A DNA stretch of 60,721 nucleotides. Origin: Bigelowiella natans CCMP2755 (taxonomy: Eukaryota; Cercozoa; Chlorarachniophyceae). The stretch spans positions 1-60,721 of the forward strand of contig ADNK01003181.1 in the NCBI GenBank assembly GCA_000320545.1, in the 5' to 3' direction. This document shows, in pieces, positions 23,586 to 35,565 of the stretch. The position numbers and the translations under genes were made by a program. The notes beneath the pieces are model-generated. The model was not told the DNA's origin, did no database searches, and saw only the letters and a list, made by a program, of their open reading frames with translations. Numbering within the stretch: the stretch's first letter is position 1; each line of letters starts with the position of its first letter.

Positions 23586-25889
23586 TCAACTTGCAGTTAA
23601 TTTGGAAGATGGATATCGCAAATCTAACCCAGATGCTGTGTAGATGTCATCAATGACTCTCATTCCCTATGATACAAACAAAGAAAATGTAATGATAGTA
23701 TAAAGCCTCACATTGCACACTTAACATAACACATTAACAATGATTCTTACTAATTCGACGGCGAGTTTGCTAACGAATACTACCTCAACAGCTTGGGTTG
23801 CCGTTGGAAGAAGTATGGATGATGACGATGATGATGATAATGATGATGATGATGATGATGAGAATGGCGACGATGATGATGAAGGGCATTTAGCACTTGG
23901 ATCATCCAGCGTGACTACCAAAAAACGCACAAAACAAGGAGGTATTCTTTTCCATCACATGTGAATAAGAACATCAGATGCTGGGAGCACATTACCTGAC
24001 ATTCCTCTGGTTGCTTTAACAAAGTTCGCCAGTTGATAATGGTATCTAAGCACAGCCATTGTTATCATCAACATCATCATTAGAATTCATACTTGAAAAC
24101 GTCATCGTCGTCGTCGTCGTTGTTGTCGTTATTACGTGGAAAATCCATCTCCATACTGAGATTCCTGCGCAATTACGTTCCTGCTCACACCATATCAAAA
24201 GAACATAGTGAGGCTGGAGAAAGCTCAATGATTGTAATATAGCAAATCTCAAAAACTAGCACTATCCACAACTGCTACAACCACCCCAATCGTCGCATTC
24301 CTGGCGTTCAATAAGCTGTAGCGCTATCAGTTGTGTTACTATATCCTCTACCTTTTCTTCGTTTCTTTTGCTGCAGGACTCAAGTTATCAGCTACTCCAG
24401 ATTCGTAAGTTATCCTAAAGAGGGGTGTATCAGTCATTTCCTAATATGGCCTGAATTGTCCATCATCGTCAAATCCTCTTTACATATACACAGCTACTGC
24501 TAATATGAAGATCATGCTTGTATTCAATATAGTAATTTCACGTTCTCTCCTGTTTTTGCATGGGCTTTATTTTTGTTATATTATGACTTTGATATATAAT
24601 AAGTACACTCTTCAAACTGTTACCTGTGGTTGAAGTGAGGAGTAAGGAAGTTCTCACACCTGATACTAGTACCGTCCTCAGCGATGATATTAATGTCCAC
24701 AGTGCCTAGAAAACGACATTATCGGTGATGATGAGAATGATGATGATGATGATGAGGATGATGATGGTAATAAATTATCAAGTCGGTTTCTTCATTAAAT
24801 TATTATTTTTCGTGTCCATCGTAAAGGCAGTACTACTCGAAGATCCCCAGTATGATGAGCCCCAAGGGCCGAAGAAGGAGCATTCAATAGAAACCTTGTA
24901 GAAGGCGCAGAGATTGGAAAACATGAAAGAAAAAGAGGAAGAGGATGACGACGACGACGTAAAGGAAGAAAGCTCTTTTAAGCTCTCCAATTACATCGTT
25001 TCAGTGATAACGCAATTTAAAAGATATGTAACCCCCCTACCTCAACTCAACTGCCTACCTTATCAATCCCCGGAACTCGTAGTTCCGCCTGCATCGACGT
25101 GTCTATCTGCGGATCAAGACCGCGCTGTGTTGTAGCTGAGGCACTAATAACCTGTTGTTTTTGCTATTATTACTTCATTTATAACTATAGTAAGTAGCAC
25201 CTACTACCTCAGGACGGGAGTCTCCGGAAAGATATCGTACAATATCAACACAATAGCACCCTAAATCCATCATTGCGCCTCCTGCGAGACCGAGTTAGTA
25301 GAAAACGTGTCGTTAATTCTCTTACCGCTGGAAGGAGCTAATCGTCACTTTGCTAAAAGCTACAGCACCATACCCAATTACCGTGCTATTCTCTATCATT
25401 TATGACCATTCTTCAAAAGAGGTCTGTGACTTTAAACGCGCGCTATGATCTTAAGCTTCACGCCGAACTAGCTTAAACATACTACATCGAAGCAATTCAC
25501 CTCTATAAATCCTACCCCCCCGCACCCCCCCCCTTCCGCCCGCTTTCCTTTATGATTCTATCTAAAGCACGAGTCTTGCTTTGATATTACCAGCTAATGC
25601 ATACTGAAATCTAAAAGATTAAAAGCAAAGAAGGAATAGTTGAAGAATCCAAGACAAAACCAATAAAAAAGAGAAGAATGATCATATTTGCGCGAATACT
25701 GCCTTTAAGGATCAGTATAACAGCACAATAAAGTTTCCCTCTCATGCCTACGAATATATTCTATTTACCACTAATACGAGAAGAAAAACGCGATAACCTG
25801 ATTTCTTCCGTCTTACTTGCGAACGTGTAAGATGGCGGTGGGACCTAATTACACCATCCATAATATGTAGCTGCTATGATTGATCTTCC

Positions 25890-25924
<35 letters not shown>

Positions 25925-26465
25925 ACTTCCACACGTGCAGAGCCATTTAGCATACCAGAAAACGTGCCTTAAGCGCTTTCACACCGCCAGGGGGTGATGA
26001 TGCTGTCGTAGTCCTCGTCGTTGTGAGTCGGTTGCATATGCCCTTCAACCTTGAAGCTACTGGATGGTGTCTGAGATATAAAGATGAGGGATGATGACAA
26101 GAAGTTGATCATAAGCACAAAGGACAACATTAGATAACTATTAAGCGCAATGCCATCACCGGCACTTCTCTACTACTACTGCTACTACGACTACTACTAC
26201 TACCTCCAATGCATTGCTTCCCAACAGACGAGGGGGGGGGTAGCGGAGTGGAGGGACGAAGACATTTTTTCAAGAGACTGCGCTATTGATTCAGCCTGCA
26301 AGTTGTGATCAAAAGGATGGTTAGTTAATGTTGATGGTGGTCCAAGAACTCGACATGAAACAATGATGTTATCGAGGTGAATAAAGCGCTTTTCGAATTT
26401 TGAAATCACGTTATAAATCTTACATTGGCTGTGCACACGATATTTGCTATCTGCATGCTCTCACC

Positions 26466-26497
<32 letters not shown>

Positions 26498-28015
26498 CAT
26501 CATCATAAGCCACTTCTACCTCAAAGGCGTTTGAAGCTATAGGTTTCTCACACAATACATGTTTTCCTGCTTTTATGGCCTTAATAGCCCATTCTGCGTG
26601 CCTACGATGATGTTAGTAAAGACTGAAATATACAATCAAAGCTAAGCATAACCCTGCCGGCTACAAGTCCTCTCAGCGTCGCACGAATCTTCGATTTTCA
26701 ATGATTTTGAATGATATTCAATCCCACCTTCCATTTGGAAGAGCAATGTAGACGGCTTCTATAAGAGGATCATCAATCAACTCTTGATATGACCCATACG
26801 AGCGAGGAATGCCCCTTGATTATTATGATTATAGAATAATAAGAGAACGCTACCTTTTGACTACTTCATACGTCTATTTGTCCTCTAATATCTTTGCAGT
26901 TTTGATGTGCGGTTACTTCAGATGTATTACCATAGCTTTGCATATTTCAATGCCCGTTTAAAAGAGCGTGCGCCGACTGCGAGGATCTCGACGTCAGGGT
27001 TCCTGTACATGTGCGTGTTTGCGCACGCATGGGTATATGCATGGTATTTATTAGGGTCACTGTGTATCAAGGGAAGAGAGATAAAGATTAGGGTTTTCTT
27101 CAAACGCTTGTTGCACGGATGAATCATCGAACGGAGACATGTTGTCATCATATACCGCATCATGTATTGCTGCTGCTATTATAATTCGGCAGATCGATGA
27201 AGAATCCGATACCTCTTCGCAGGCCAAATCATCGCATAAGTAGCGACCTGTGAACATTGAAAGTGCAAGGGTATATTTGTGTCAAAATTGGCTCAGGGTC
27301 TTAATAGCTAAGACGCATCATCTCTCCTTGATGCTAGAAGATCTAACTCAATCACTATCTTTCAAAATTGCAGCATCCCGCCTACCTCCCACTCTGCTAC
27401 ATTTACTGAACTTCGAGGAGGGACATATGAGTGGTCAGAAGGAAGAGGGGAATCTACCTTTCCGGCACCTAGAATCCCAATTCGTAGCGGGGAGTTGCTT
27501 TTTGCAACAAGTTGTTGATCAGGCGACAATGCTGTTTGCGTTGTGATCGGTGGGAATACTTTGCCAAGCTAAAATTTCAAAAAAAGATACAAAGTTAGTA
27601 GGACTACTACAGAAAAATCTCATTTAAATACAAATCAGAAGTAAGTAGGGTATTATCATGCCATGTACTTTACATCTTTGTCTCATTGTCGATGTCGTAA
27701 AGATAACAGATGCAATCTTTCACTGACCCTGTCAATTAAGTTGTGATCGGTCCTGCTGCATCCTCGCAGACCATCTTCTGTACCACTTGCGGTCTTCTCT
27801 AAGGCCATAAATGGAGAACATACGAGGGGAAGTAACCTTCTCCTCCGTATACTGTCCCTCCCCTCATGTGCATTTCCAACAGGTATGACCTGCCTCCGCC
27901 CCAATTGAGGACACGACGACAAGTTCTCATTTTCTCGCAATGTTGGGTAAAGAATCGTCATGGAGACTAAAAAGAGAAACAGATTTATAATGATGGCGAA
28001 TTTCCAGTGGTGCAT
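23586..28015 (-). CDS. Gfo/Idh/MocA-family oxidoreductase with N-terminal signal anchor
   Basis: About twelve exons are spread over 4.4 kb. The core matches NAD(P)-dependent dehydrogenases of the dihydrodiol/D-xylose dehydrogenase type: [10 protein letters not shown] (Rossmann loop, about 27440), [30 protein letters not shown] with [30 protein letters not shown] (catalytic Lys in EKP), [57 protein letters not shown] and a last exon [14 protein letters not shown] ending at 23586. The first exon (about 27725-28015) encodes a hydrophobic segment ([16 protein letters not shown]) followed by an Arg-rich stretch. That suggests ER entry or a bipartite plastid leader; no catalytic role is implied for it. 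The ATG at 28015 was chosen; an in-frame ATG exists at 28192. An Asp-rich run follows the EKP exon. Confidence 0.8.
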
Positions 28016-28465
28016 TGATAACAATGGCCCGGGTGACCGCATGCTCCCTCGCGAAAACGAAACAGCTGGGAGGGGCACTCGGTTCGGTTCTAGCCAGTGG
28101 CCTGGTATGTCGCATGCGACATGAAAAATAAGCTTGTCGCAGGATAAAATTGGATAGGATATTACCGTATTATCTGCATGATTACGGTACATTAGCACGC
28201 TGGGTTTTGAAGCATTAATGATTAATAAAAACTTACCAGCAGTGTCGTTTATGAGGATCAGATGTCGTATTAATGTTGTGAGTTTGTTGCGACGGTAGAA
28301 TATTATTATGACTAAAATTCATGCGAAGAATATCTATGAAACGATATTTTATTGTAACGATAAAGAAGCAGCTGAACCCCCTCGGTCAAACTGCGTCAAC
28401 AAGGGGAGGGGAGACAGAAAATTCAAAACGGTGGGTAGGGTGGCGGGATACGTACGTAGTCCAAA
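28016..28465. promoter_or_regulatory. Divergent promoter region, dehydrogenase and TGT
   Basis: TTGTCGCA at 28134-28141 and a partial copy (TGTCGTA) at 28264-28270 lie between the two start codons. No CTAG cluster is present. Confidence 0.4.
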
Positions 28466-29980
28466 ATGGAAGTTGGATCCAAAAGATCTGAGAGGGATGA
28501 AAGCGATATAAAGGAGATAAGTAATGCGACGAAAAGAGCGAAGAATCAAAGCAGCCTCACCGAGTGCGATTCGTCTACACAGTCGCCAGCTGCAGGTGAA
28601 AGCAATAGTAATTCGCACGGTGGCGTCGTTGGAACTTCTGGTAGAGATCCGGGACCTGATGGAGAATACGGTTTTAAAGGCTTCCTCAAGGTTTTTCCAA
28701 CAGACAAGCCTGTGCATACAATTCACTTTCGAGAAGGCTACTCAGCGAAGGACCTCGGTGGTGTGGAGGACGAGGATGATTTACACCGCATCATTTTACC
28801 TATTCGCGAGCGAAAAACCTCCCCCTGTTTGGAATTTCACGTAACCGCGACATGGAATGGAGCAAGGGCATCTCGCCTGATACTACCTCACGGTTTAGTT
28901 CACACACCTGTCTTCATGCCAGTAGGAACTCAAGGAACAATCAAAGGACTCACTTCCGAGCAAGTGAAGGCTTGCGGATGTAGGCTCATTCTAGCCAATA
29001 CGTATCACCTAGGTAATCGTCCTGGCGGGGAGGTGCTAGAACAGCTCGGTGGAGTGCATAAGCTCATGAGCTGGGATGGGAATTTGCTGACAGACAGCGG
29101 GGGATTCCAGATGGTTTCCTTGCTAAAATTAGCCAAAATCACAGAAAAGGGAGTTCTGTTTCAAAGTCCAGTAAACGGGAGCGAGATGTTGCTGACTCCG
29201 GAGAAAAGTATGCAGATCCAAAACCAGATTGGCGCAGACATTATGATGGCGTTGGACGACGTGTGTCCAAGTACATGTGATGACTACAAACGTTTTGTCG
29301 AAGCGAGTGATCGTACGTTGAGGTGGATCGATCGCTGTATAAAGGCACACAAAAATAAACACCGACAAAACCTTTACGGCATTGTGCAAGGAGGCTTAGA
29401 CGCGAAACTGCGTGATTACTCGCTAAAGGAAATGATAAAACGTGACTTGCCAGGTTATGCCATAGGAGGCCTAGCTGGCGGAGAAGACAAGGCGCTCTTT
29501 TGGCGAGTTGTGAAACAATGCTGCGATGTGCTCCCAAAAGATAAGCCGCGATATCTAATGGGTGTGGGTTACACCTTGGACTTGGTTGTGTGCTCTGCCT
29601 TGGGATGCGACCAGTTCGACTGCGTATACCCTGCAAGGACAGCTCGTTTTGGAACGGCTATGACTAGTGAAGGCCTCATTCCCCTAAAGAAAAGAAAATA
29701 TTCGTGTGATAATAGGATTTTGGACCCGACAACAAGCGTGGGGAGAAATTACAGTCGTGGGTTTCTACACGAAGCACTTAAAGAGTCTACAGGTTGCCAG
29801 CTTCTGACGATGCACAATATTGAGTTTCTCCAAAACTTTATGAAGAGACTGCGGGCCTCCATTAGAGATGGGACCTTTCCTGATTTTGTGCGAGACTTCA
29901 TGAAACGCGAACATCCAGATGGTAAGTATCCGCAGTGGGCAGTTAATGCGCTGCGGGTGGCTGGCATAGCACTAACTTGA
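28466..29980 (+). CDS. Queuine tRNA-ribosyltransferase (TGT/QTRT1-like) lacking the zinc cysteines
   Basis: One uninterrupted frame of 504 residues. Residues about 115-504 match eukaryotic QTRT1 closely: TPVFMPVGTQGTIKGL, TYHLGNRPG, LLTDSGGFQMVSL (Asp 210), IVQGGLD, YAIGGLAGGE, PRYLMGVGY and FDCVYPARTARFG (nucleophile Asp 385). The enzyme exchanges G34 for queuine in tRNAs with GUN anticodons. Two departures stand out. The usual C-x-C-x2-C zinc loop is replaced at about residues 420-430 by a shorter DPTTSVGRNYSR, leaving only the His of GFLHEAL. The motif normally read as PTR is PAR. A divergent 110-residue N-terminus, Ser/Asn-rich at first, precedes the domain. The lack of introns is unusual here and suggests a retrocopy or late acquisition. 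The start is the first ATG, in context AAAATGG. Confidence 0.92.
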   Translation: MEVGSKRSERDESDIKEISNATKRAKNQSSLTECDSSTQSPAAGESNSNSHGGVVGTSGRDPGPDGEYGFKGFLKVFPTDKPVHTIHFREGYSAKDLGGVEDEDDLHRIILPIRERKTSPCLEFHVTATWNGARASRLILPHGLVHTPVFMPVGTQGTIKGLTSEQVKACGCRLILANTYHLGNRPGGEVLEQLGGVHKLMSWDGNLLTDSGGFQMVSLLKLAKITEKGVLFQSPVNGSEMLLTPEKSMQIQNQIGADIMMALDDVCPSTCDDYKRFVEASDRTLRWIDRCIKAHKNKHRQNLYGIVQGGLDAKLRDYSLKEMIKRDLPGYAIGGLAGGEDKALFWRVVKQCCDVLPKDKPRYLMGVGYTLDLVVCSALGCDQFDCVYPARTARFGTAMTSEGLIPLKKRKYSCDNRILDPTTSVGRNYSRGFLHEALKESTGCQLLTMHNIEFLQNFMKRLRASIRDGTFPDFVRDFMKREHPDGKYPQWAVNALRVAGIALT

Positions 29981-29989
29981 TCAGATAGA

Positions 29990-30575
29990 GCAGATACATA
30001 ATGGTTTATTAAGATGCAATTGAGCAAGTTGGAGTCATTGTGCATGTGTAGTGTGTATTGAGTTGATTCGCCGCTTCGGTCCAATAGTGGTAACATATGA
30101 CGCAATTTGTGTGTGCGTGTTGGCCAAACATCGCTTTGATGAAAACATCTAGATTCACTGGCCTGATGAACACGATGCATGGGCAATGATTAATTTGTGC
30201 GACAAGCGAGCATCCAATGTTGCTACATAGCCAGCCGATACTCTAGAATAGGCAATGGACAAAGCATATTGTCGTGCATGATCGTCTACGATGCTCTGCA
30301 TGCACAAGTATGTAGGACGTACGTTGCGTCTTTAGCATGCTTAGCATGGTGGGATGCTGTGCAACTACAGCCACATCATCATAGTCCATCCGGGCGCTGC
30401 TGCCGCGCGATAAGGATCGCACATGACGCTCAATGCATGCATGCAGCCATGTATTGGATTGTTAGTTGCTCTGGCACCTGGCAGCCAAGCGACGTGGCTT
30501 GTTACTGCAGCTAGTAGCACAATATGTCTGTGTGTTACATCAGCTTCATGATAACGCTTTGTTGCTGCGTAAAAT
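29990..30575. other. GCATGC/CTAG spacer between convergent genes
   Basis: This lies between the 3' ends of the TGT gene (+) and thioredoxin (-). GCATGC/TGCATG sites dominate (about 30175, 30300, 30338 and 30436-30446), with fewer CTAG than the other spacers (30149, 30242, 30511). TGCGACAA is at 30198-30205. No exon is supported. Confidence 0.5.
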
Positions 30576-30580
30576 AAATC

Positions 30581-30896
30581 TCATTTGTGCTCATCAACAA
30601 GGGCAGTGAGTTTTACTAGGTCTGCGCCTGCAATTGATTCCACCAACTCCCCATCCTTTACAAAATGAAACGAAGGTACTGCCGATATTCCTAGAGTGTA
30701 TTAATAATTGGATGAAAATGGAGTCAAACTTGGACAAATGATGATAATGATGAATCGGTATTTAAGGCAGAGAACAAAGTTTATTTTACCTGCTTGTCCA
30801 GCTGAGCCTTTCAGAACATCTATATCGCATTTGAGAAACGTAACATCCTCATGCTTATTGCTTAAAGCCTAATGTAAAATATATCTATATCAACAT

Positions 30897-30945
<49 letters not shown>

Positions 30946-31279
30946 CTTCTGCTTCTACCTCGAAATGTGGGGCAATTTGACGGCATGGTCCACACCCTGC
31001 GCAGCAAATGTGGGGGGAAACAAGGCTCCTTAAACATAGAATGTATCGACACATATCAAGGACAGATACTATAGCTTCTACTAACTTTTTGCACCCCATT
31101 TCCACGAGAGAGCAAACAGCAGTAAAAACCGGTGATGTTGTCACATCTGCTACTTCATTTAGATCTACAAGTTCTTACATGTTGCGGTCCAGTCGATAAC
31201 AAGCAGCTGCTTCTCCTTAGCATTGGTGATAACCTCTGCAAGTTCAGCATCATCCTTGGGCACAAGAAGAGCGAAATTC
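30581..31279 (-). CDS. Thioredoxin
   Basis: Four exons are recognised. One at 31179-31279 reads DDAELAEVITNAKEKQLLVIDWTAT, and its splice to the exon near 30953-31005 rebuilds WCGPCRQIAPHFE, the redox-active CGPC centre. The next, at about 30791-30868, reads EDVTFLKCDID, and the last ends AVPSFHFVKDGELVESIAGA with the cis-proline. The stop is at 30581. The length of about 110 residues is that of a cytosolic h-type thioredoxin, which reduces protein disulfides. The initiator exon upstream of 31279 was not identified, so a targeting peptide cannot be excluded. One intron contains a 40-bp (TA)n run. Confidence 0.88.
30899..30940. repeat. (TA)n microsatellite in thioredoxin intron
   Basis: About 20 TA units between the CGPC exon and the next exon. 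Confidence 0.9.
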
Positions 31280-31383
31280 CTGGCGCTGCTTATCAGTATA
31301 TATATTCAGCAGTGTAAATTTAGATGACTTCGAAAATTTATGTGTCATGGTTGAACAATGACAGTCTCCCTCCACGTCCTTAC

Positions 31384-31449
<66 letters not shown>

Positions 31450-32064
31450 AGAGAGAGAAGGAGAGAGAGAAGGAGAGAGAGACAGCTAAAAGCTTGCCAA
31501 CGCAGAAATAGTGTGCGCCAAACAATGCAGTACCCTTTGAAGTGTACGCGTGAGGCAGCAGCCATACGTCTCCCAAGAACGCGTAGCATGGTTACGAGTA
31601 GTATTGTAGTAGATGTTGTTAGCTTATTCAAATAAGTCTATTTTTTATGCATGTGATATCTACATATTGGACCTCATTCAATTGTTCGATTTCGGTACCA
31701 GGGAGCACAGTTCTGTTGCAGGTTCATCGATAAGATCGTTCAGTATAAGTAGATTTGACTATAATTTTATATCTAAAATTGATATGTTGACTGGTAGTTT
31801 TTGGCGCGCATTGTTGTGATCCCAGCCGTCTTTCACTAAATTTTATCGTAAAAGTTCCTACCCAATTGGAGTTTCGAATAATAAGGCCTGGTTGTGGCGT
31901 ATATCGAAATATATCGGTATAAAAAGGATGTCGTACAATACGAATGTACTGTCATTGTAATATTATTCGTTTACTAAATATAAAATTCAGTCTTACTCAA
32001 AAGCATTTCTGCGCTCACCGTCGAGGGGAGAGGACAAGGCCGTACGCCAGCACCGAGGAGAAAA
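31280..32064. promoter_or_regulatory. Divergent 5' region with long (GA)n tract
   Basis: A purine run of (GA)n with GGA interruptions occupies about 31387-31483. TGTCGTA, a partial octamer, is at 31930-31936. No complete octamer and no CTAG cluster are seen. The region separates the thioredoxin 5' side from the deacetylase start. Confidence 0.35.
31387..31483. repeat. Long (GA)n tract
   Basis: About 30 GA units with three GGA-interrupted repeats at the right end, upstream of thioredoxin. Confidence 0.9.
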
Positions 32065-33466
32065 ATGAGCGGCTCCAAATCGCAGAAGACGCGCGTCTGC
32101 TACTTCTATGATGGTGAATATCAAATTGTCTAATTCTCATTGATTTTACATGCACGCTGCAAAATGCGCTACAAAATGAAAATTATACATTATCAACTCG
32201 ATATATTTTGGATCACGTCTAGGAAGATAGGAATAGTCGCTCTCGGAGAATGCCATACACATACGCCATTCAATTATGTTGCCTTGATACTTGGAATGAG
32301 CTAGGGTCTTTTGAATTTTTTGCGAAGATGTAAAATGGATATCATCGACACATGGTAAAAATACATCATATTCTTTCCTCAGCGCTCATGGGTACGTACT
32401 ACTATGGACCTGATCATCCAATGAAGCCACACAGACTGAGAATGACCCACAGTCTGATCAGTAGCTATGGATTGTACAAGAAAATGCAAGTTTATGTAAG
32501 CGATTTAGATGACCCCCGACATCGATACCCTTCATTGAAATATCTCCTTTCTTGCCTGTCTAAAAAGCTTGCAATTAAACGCGTATTTTTCTTCTACTGA
32601 GGAAAGTTTTAGACTTTAACGAGAGATTGAAAGAGAGAGTGAATGGAGAAGACAGAAAGAAGAGGGGGAAATTTGGGGAGGCGGAAGCGAGAGAGAGATG
32701 AGGAAGGGGGGGGCATTTGGGTTTACCTCGTTGAAGTGTGCGACAGTATTCATTCCTTTTTAAATCTACCGCTCTCTACAGCAGCTTTCATTGTACAAGA
32801 TAAGCACGTGTGTCTCCTAATCACAAGAACTAACATCCACATATCCCCCCCCCCCCCACCCCCCCCTTCCCTTTGTGACATCCTTATCTCGGTAGCGGCC
32901 GCACCCTGCTCACTACAAGGAGATAACGCAGTTTCATGCCGAAGACTACACCGACTTTCTTCGTCGTGTTTGTCCGGACAACGAGAAAGAATGCCAACTC
33001 GAGCTGCAAAAGTTCAACCTCGGTCTCTACACCGACTGCCCGATATTCCCGGGATTATACAATTTCTGCCAGCTGTACACAGGAGCTTCGATAGACGGAG
33101 CATGCAAGCTCAACAACGGCCAAGTCGACATTGCAATTAATTGGTCGGGTGGTCTTCATCACGCTAAGAAATCGGAAGCTTCTGGGTTTTGCTATATCAA
33201 CGATATTGTGCTCGCCATTCTGGAGCTACTGAAGTACCACGCACGGGTACTAGCATCATTAGCAGCAGCAGCAGTATGTACGAATAGCTTCTCCTTCGTT
33301 ATGTCTCCTTATCACCACGTTGCACGTGTCCCTTTTCTCTTCCTTCTTCTTTATTTCGTGAAGGTGCTCTACATCGACATCGACATTCACCATGGGGATG
33401 GAGTTGAGGAGGCCTTTTACACGACGGATCGTGTTATGACCGTCTCTTTCCACAAGTATTGACGAC

Positions 33467-33503
<37 letters not shown>

Positions 33504-35565
33504 ATATGATGACCATGCATGATGACTATCATGGTAATATCCGTGGCTTTAGCAGTATCATCAAAGCATATACCAAATGACAAAATAAATCCTGCGATTA
33601 TTCACACGTATGAGGTCGAGAGATGTTGGGATTCCAACGACACACAACATATGTTATCAATGTCCGTGAACAACAACACACCACGCACGCAGATACGGCG
33701 ACTTTTTCCCGGGATCTGGAGCTGTGACTGACATCGGAGACCAGAAGGGCAAGCACTACTCGGTCAACTTTCCACTTGAGGACGGCATCGACGACAAAGG
33801 ATTCTTATCTGTTTTCAAGCCGGTTATATCGAAGGTGATGGAAATGTACCAGCCGGGGGCAATTGTGCTGCAGTGCGGAGCCGATTCGCTGACGGGAGAT
33901 AGATTGGGATGCTTCAACGTTACTCTCAAAGGGCATGGCGAGTGCGTCCGCTATGTGAAAAGCTTTAACGTCCCTCTTCTAGTGCTGGGAGGGGGGGGCT
34001 ACAACATAAGGAACGTATCTCGGTGCTGGACTTATGAGACATCGGTCATCCTTGAGAGTGAAGTCAGCAACAACATACCGTTCAACGACTACACGCACTA
34101 TTATGGCCCCGACTTCAAGCTCCACCTCACGGAGAAGGACATGGAGAACCGCAATACGCGCGACAAACTCGAGAGATATAAGCAGCAGGTATTCGAGAAC
34201 CTCTCCTACCTTGACCATGCGCCTTCTGTGCAGATGCATAGAGTGCCCCCGGATTACTTCATTGTAGACCCCGACGAGGATGACGAGGAAGAGGAGGACG
34301 ATGACGATGATTACTACTTTGACAAAAAGAGCAGCGGCCATCCTGACATTCGGTTTACTAAAGATCAGAAAATGGGCCACGGCAGTGGCAAACGAGGCGG
34401 TGCGCTCCGACAGCAGCAGGATAATGACGACGCCGAATTTTACGACAACGACAAAGATCAAGACAACAGCTCTGCTCATGCTGTAGCCTCTTCCGATGAG
34501 GCCGAGGAGATGGTAGCTCCAACGACGAAGGCGCAATCTGCTGCTGATAGTCGTAATGGTAGTACAGCTGCTGCTACTGCTGGAGTGCCATCATCAAAGA
34601 AACAGCAGCAAAAGATGGTGGGAGAAAGAGCTGCCGTAGGAACATCAGCCGTAGCATCTTCATCATCAGCAGAAACAACGCAAGGTGGAGGAACCGCACG
34701 CGAGAAGAGACGCCGCCCCCCTGGTCGTCCGTCCAGGCTGACGAGGGGGGGGGATGCTGCAGCAGCATCATCATCCGCTCTTGCAACTTCGTCGTCCTCC
34801 CCTTCCTCCCCAGGAGCGCGACAACAACACACAAGCAGCACCGCTAAATCAGTACCATCAGCATCAGCAGCGTCCGGTAGTAGTAGAAGGAATAATATAA
34901 GCAACGGCCTACAAAACCATCACCAAAATGACGAGAAGAAAAGGAAGAGAAGAAATGGCAGAGGGGGGCAGCAGCAGAATGGCATCGACAGTAGTGTTGC
35001 TCCTTCCTCCCCTCAATCTGGCTCTCAGAGTCCAATTACAGGGGGGAGGGCAAGACGGCCAGGCTCGATAAGATTTGGCGGAACTGGCATCAATGTGCCG
35101 CAGATTCCTACCCCAGCAACACCGGACTCTGATTCCAATAGCTCTATGTTTTCCTTCACAAAAGCAGGGGGGGGAGGGGGAGGGAGCACGTCCGGTGCCG
35201 GAGATATGGCATCGTCTACTGATGGCAAACTAGCTGATGTGAACGAGAAAACAGAGAACGATAGCAAACAACATGGGGATGTTGGCAGCATCAACGACGA
35301 CGACAAGAATGATATGATGGACCAGGACGAGGAAGAAAAGGCAAACGATGATATGGCTCAAGCTAAGCAACGTGCTGATCAAGCACAAACTCCTAGCATT
35401 AAAAAGGAAAAGAAAGAAGAAGGAGAGGAGGCGACAATCGGTGGTGGCAATGAGAGCAAAGACGAAAAGAGCAGCGTTTCTCACAGCAAAGACACCCCAA
35501 AGGAAGAAGCAGGGGGAGGAGGAGGAGGAGGAGGAGGAGAACCCGTGAAAATGGAAGTTGAGTAA
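32065..35565 (+). CDS. Class I histone deacetylase (RPD3/HDAC1 type) with long disordered tail
   Basis: Exons 32065-32113, 32383-32495, 32896-33246, 33364-33455 and 33693-35565 join in frame to about 825 residues. The first 385 are a complete class I deacetylase: [32 protein letters not shown] (active-site His pair), [19 protein letters not shown] (zinc Asp and His), [15 protein letters not shown] (zinc Asp) and [14 protein letters not shown]. It removes acetyl groups from histone lysines in the nucleus. The remaining roughly 440 residues form one low-complexity tail: an acidic Asp/Glu run, Ser/Ala/Gln-rich stretches, an AT-hook-like RRPPGRPSR, poly-Gly and a final EPVKMEVE. Yeast and animal class I enzymes have much shorter tails. 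A (GAT)n repeat lies in intron 4. The start is the ATG at 32065. Confidence 0.95.

Noticed and set aside
23740-23964. Plus-strand open frame with a long Asp run
   Set aside because: It lies in an intron of the minus-strand dehydrogenase and its main feature is a (GAT)n repeat.
24046-24990. Minus-strand frames rich in Ser or Thr
   Set aside because: Parts are exons of the dehydrogenase in another reading; the rest is microsatellite translation.
29241-30186. Minus-strand frames opposite the TGT gene
   Set aside because: Antisense shadows of a strongly conserved plus-strand protein.
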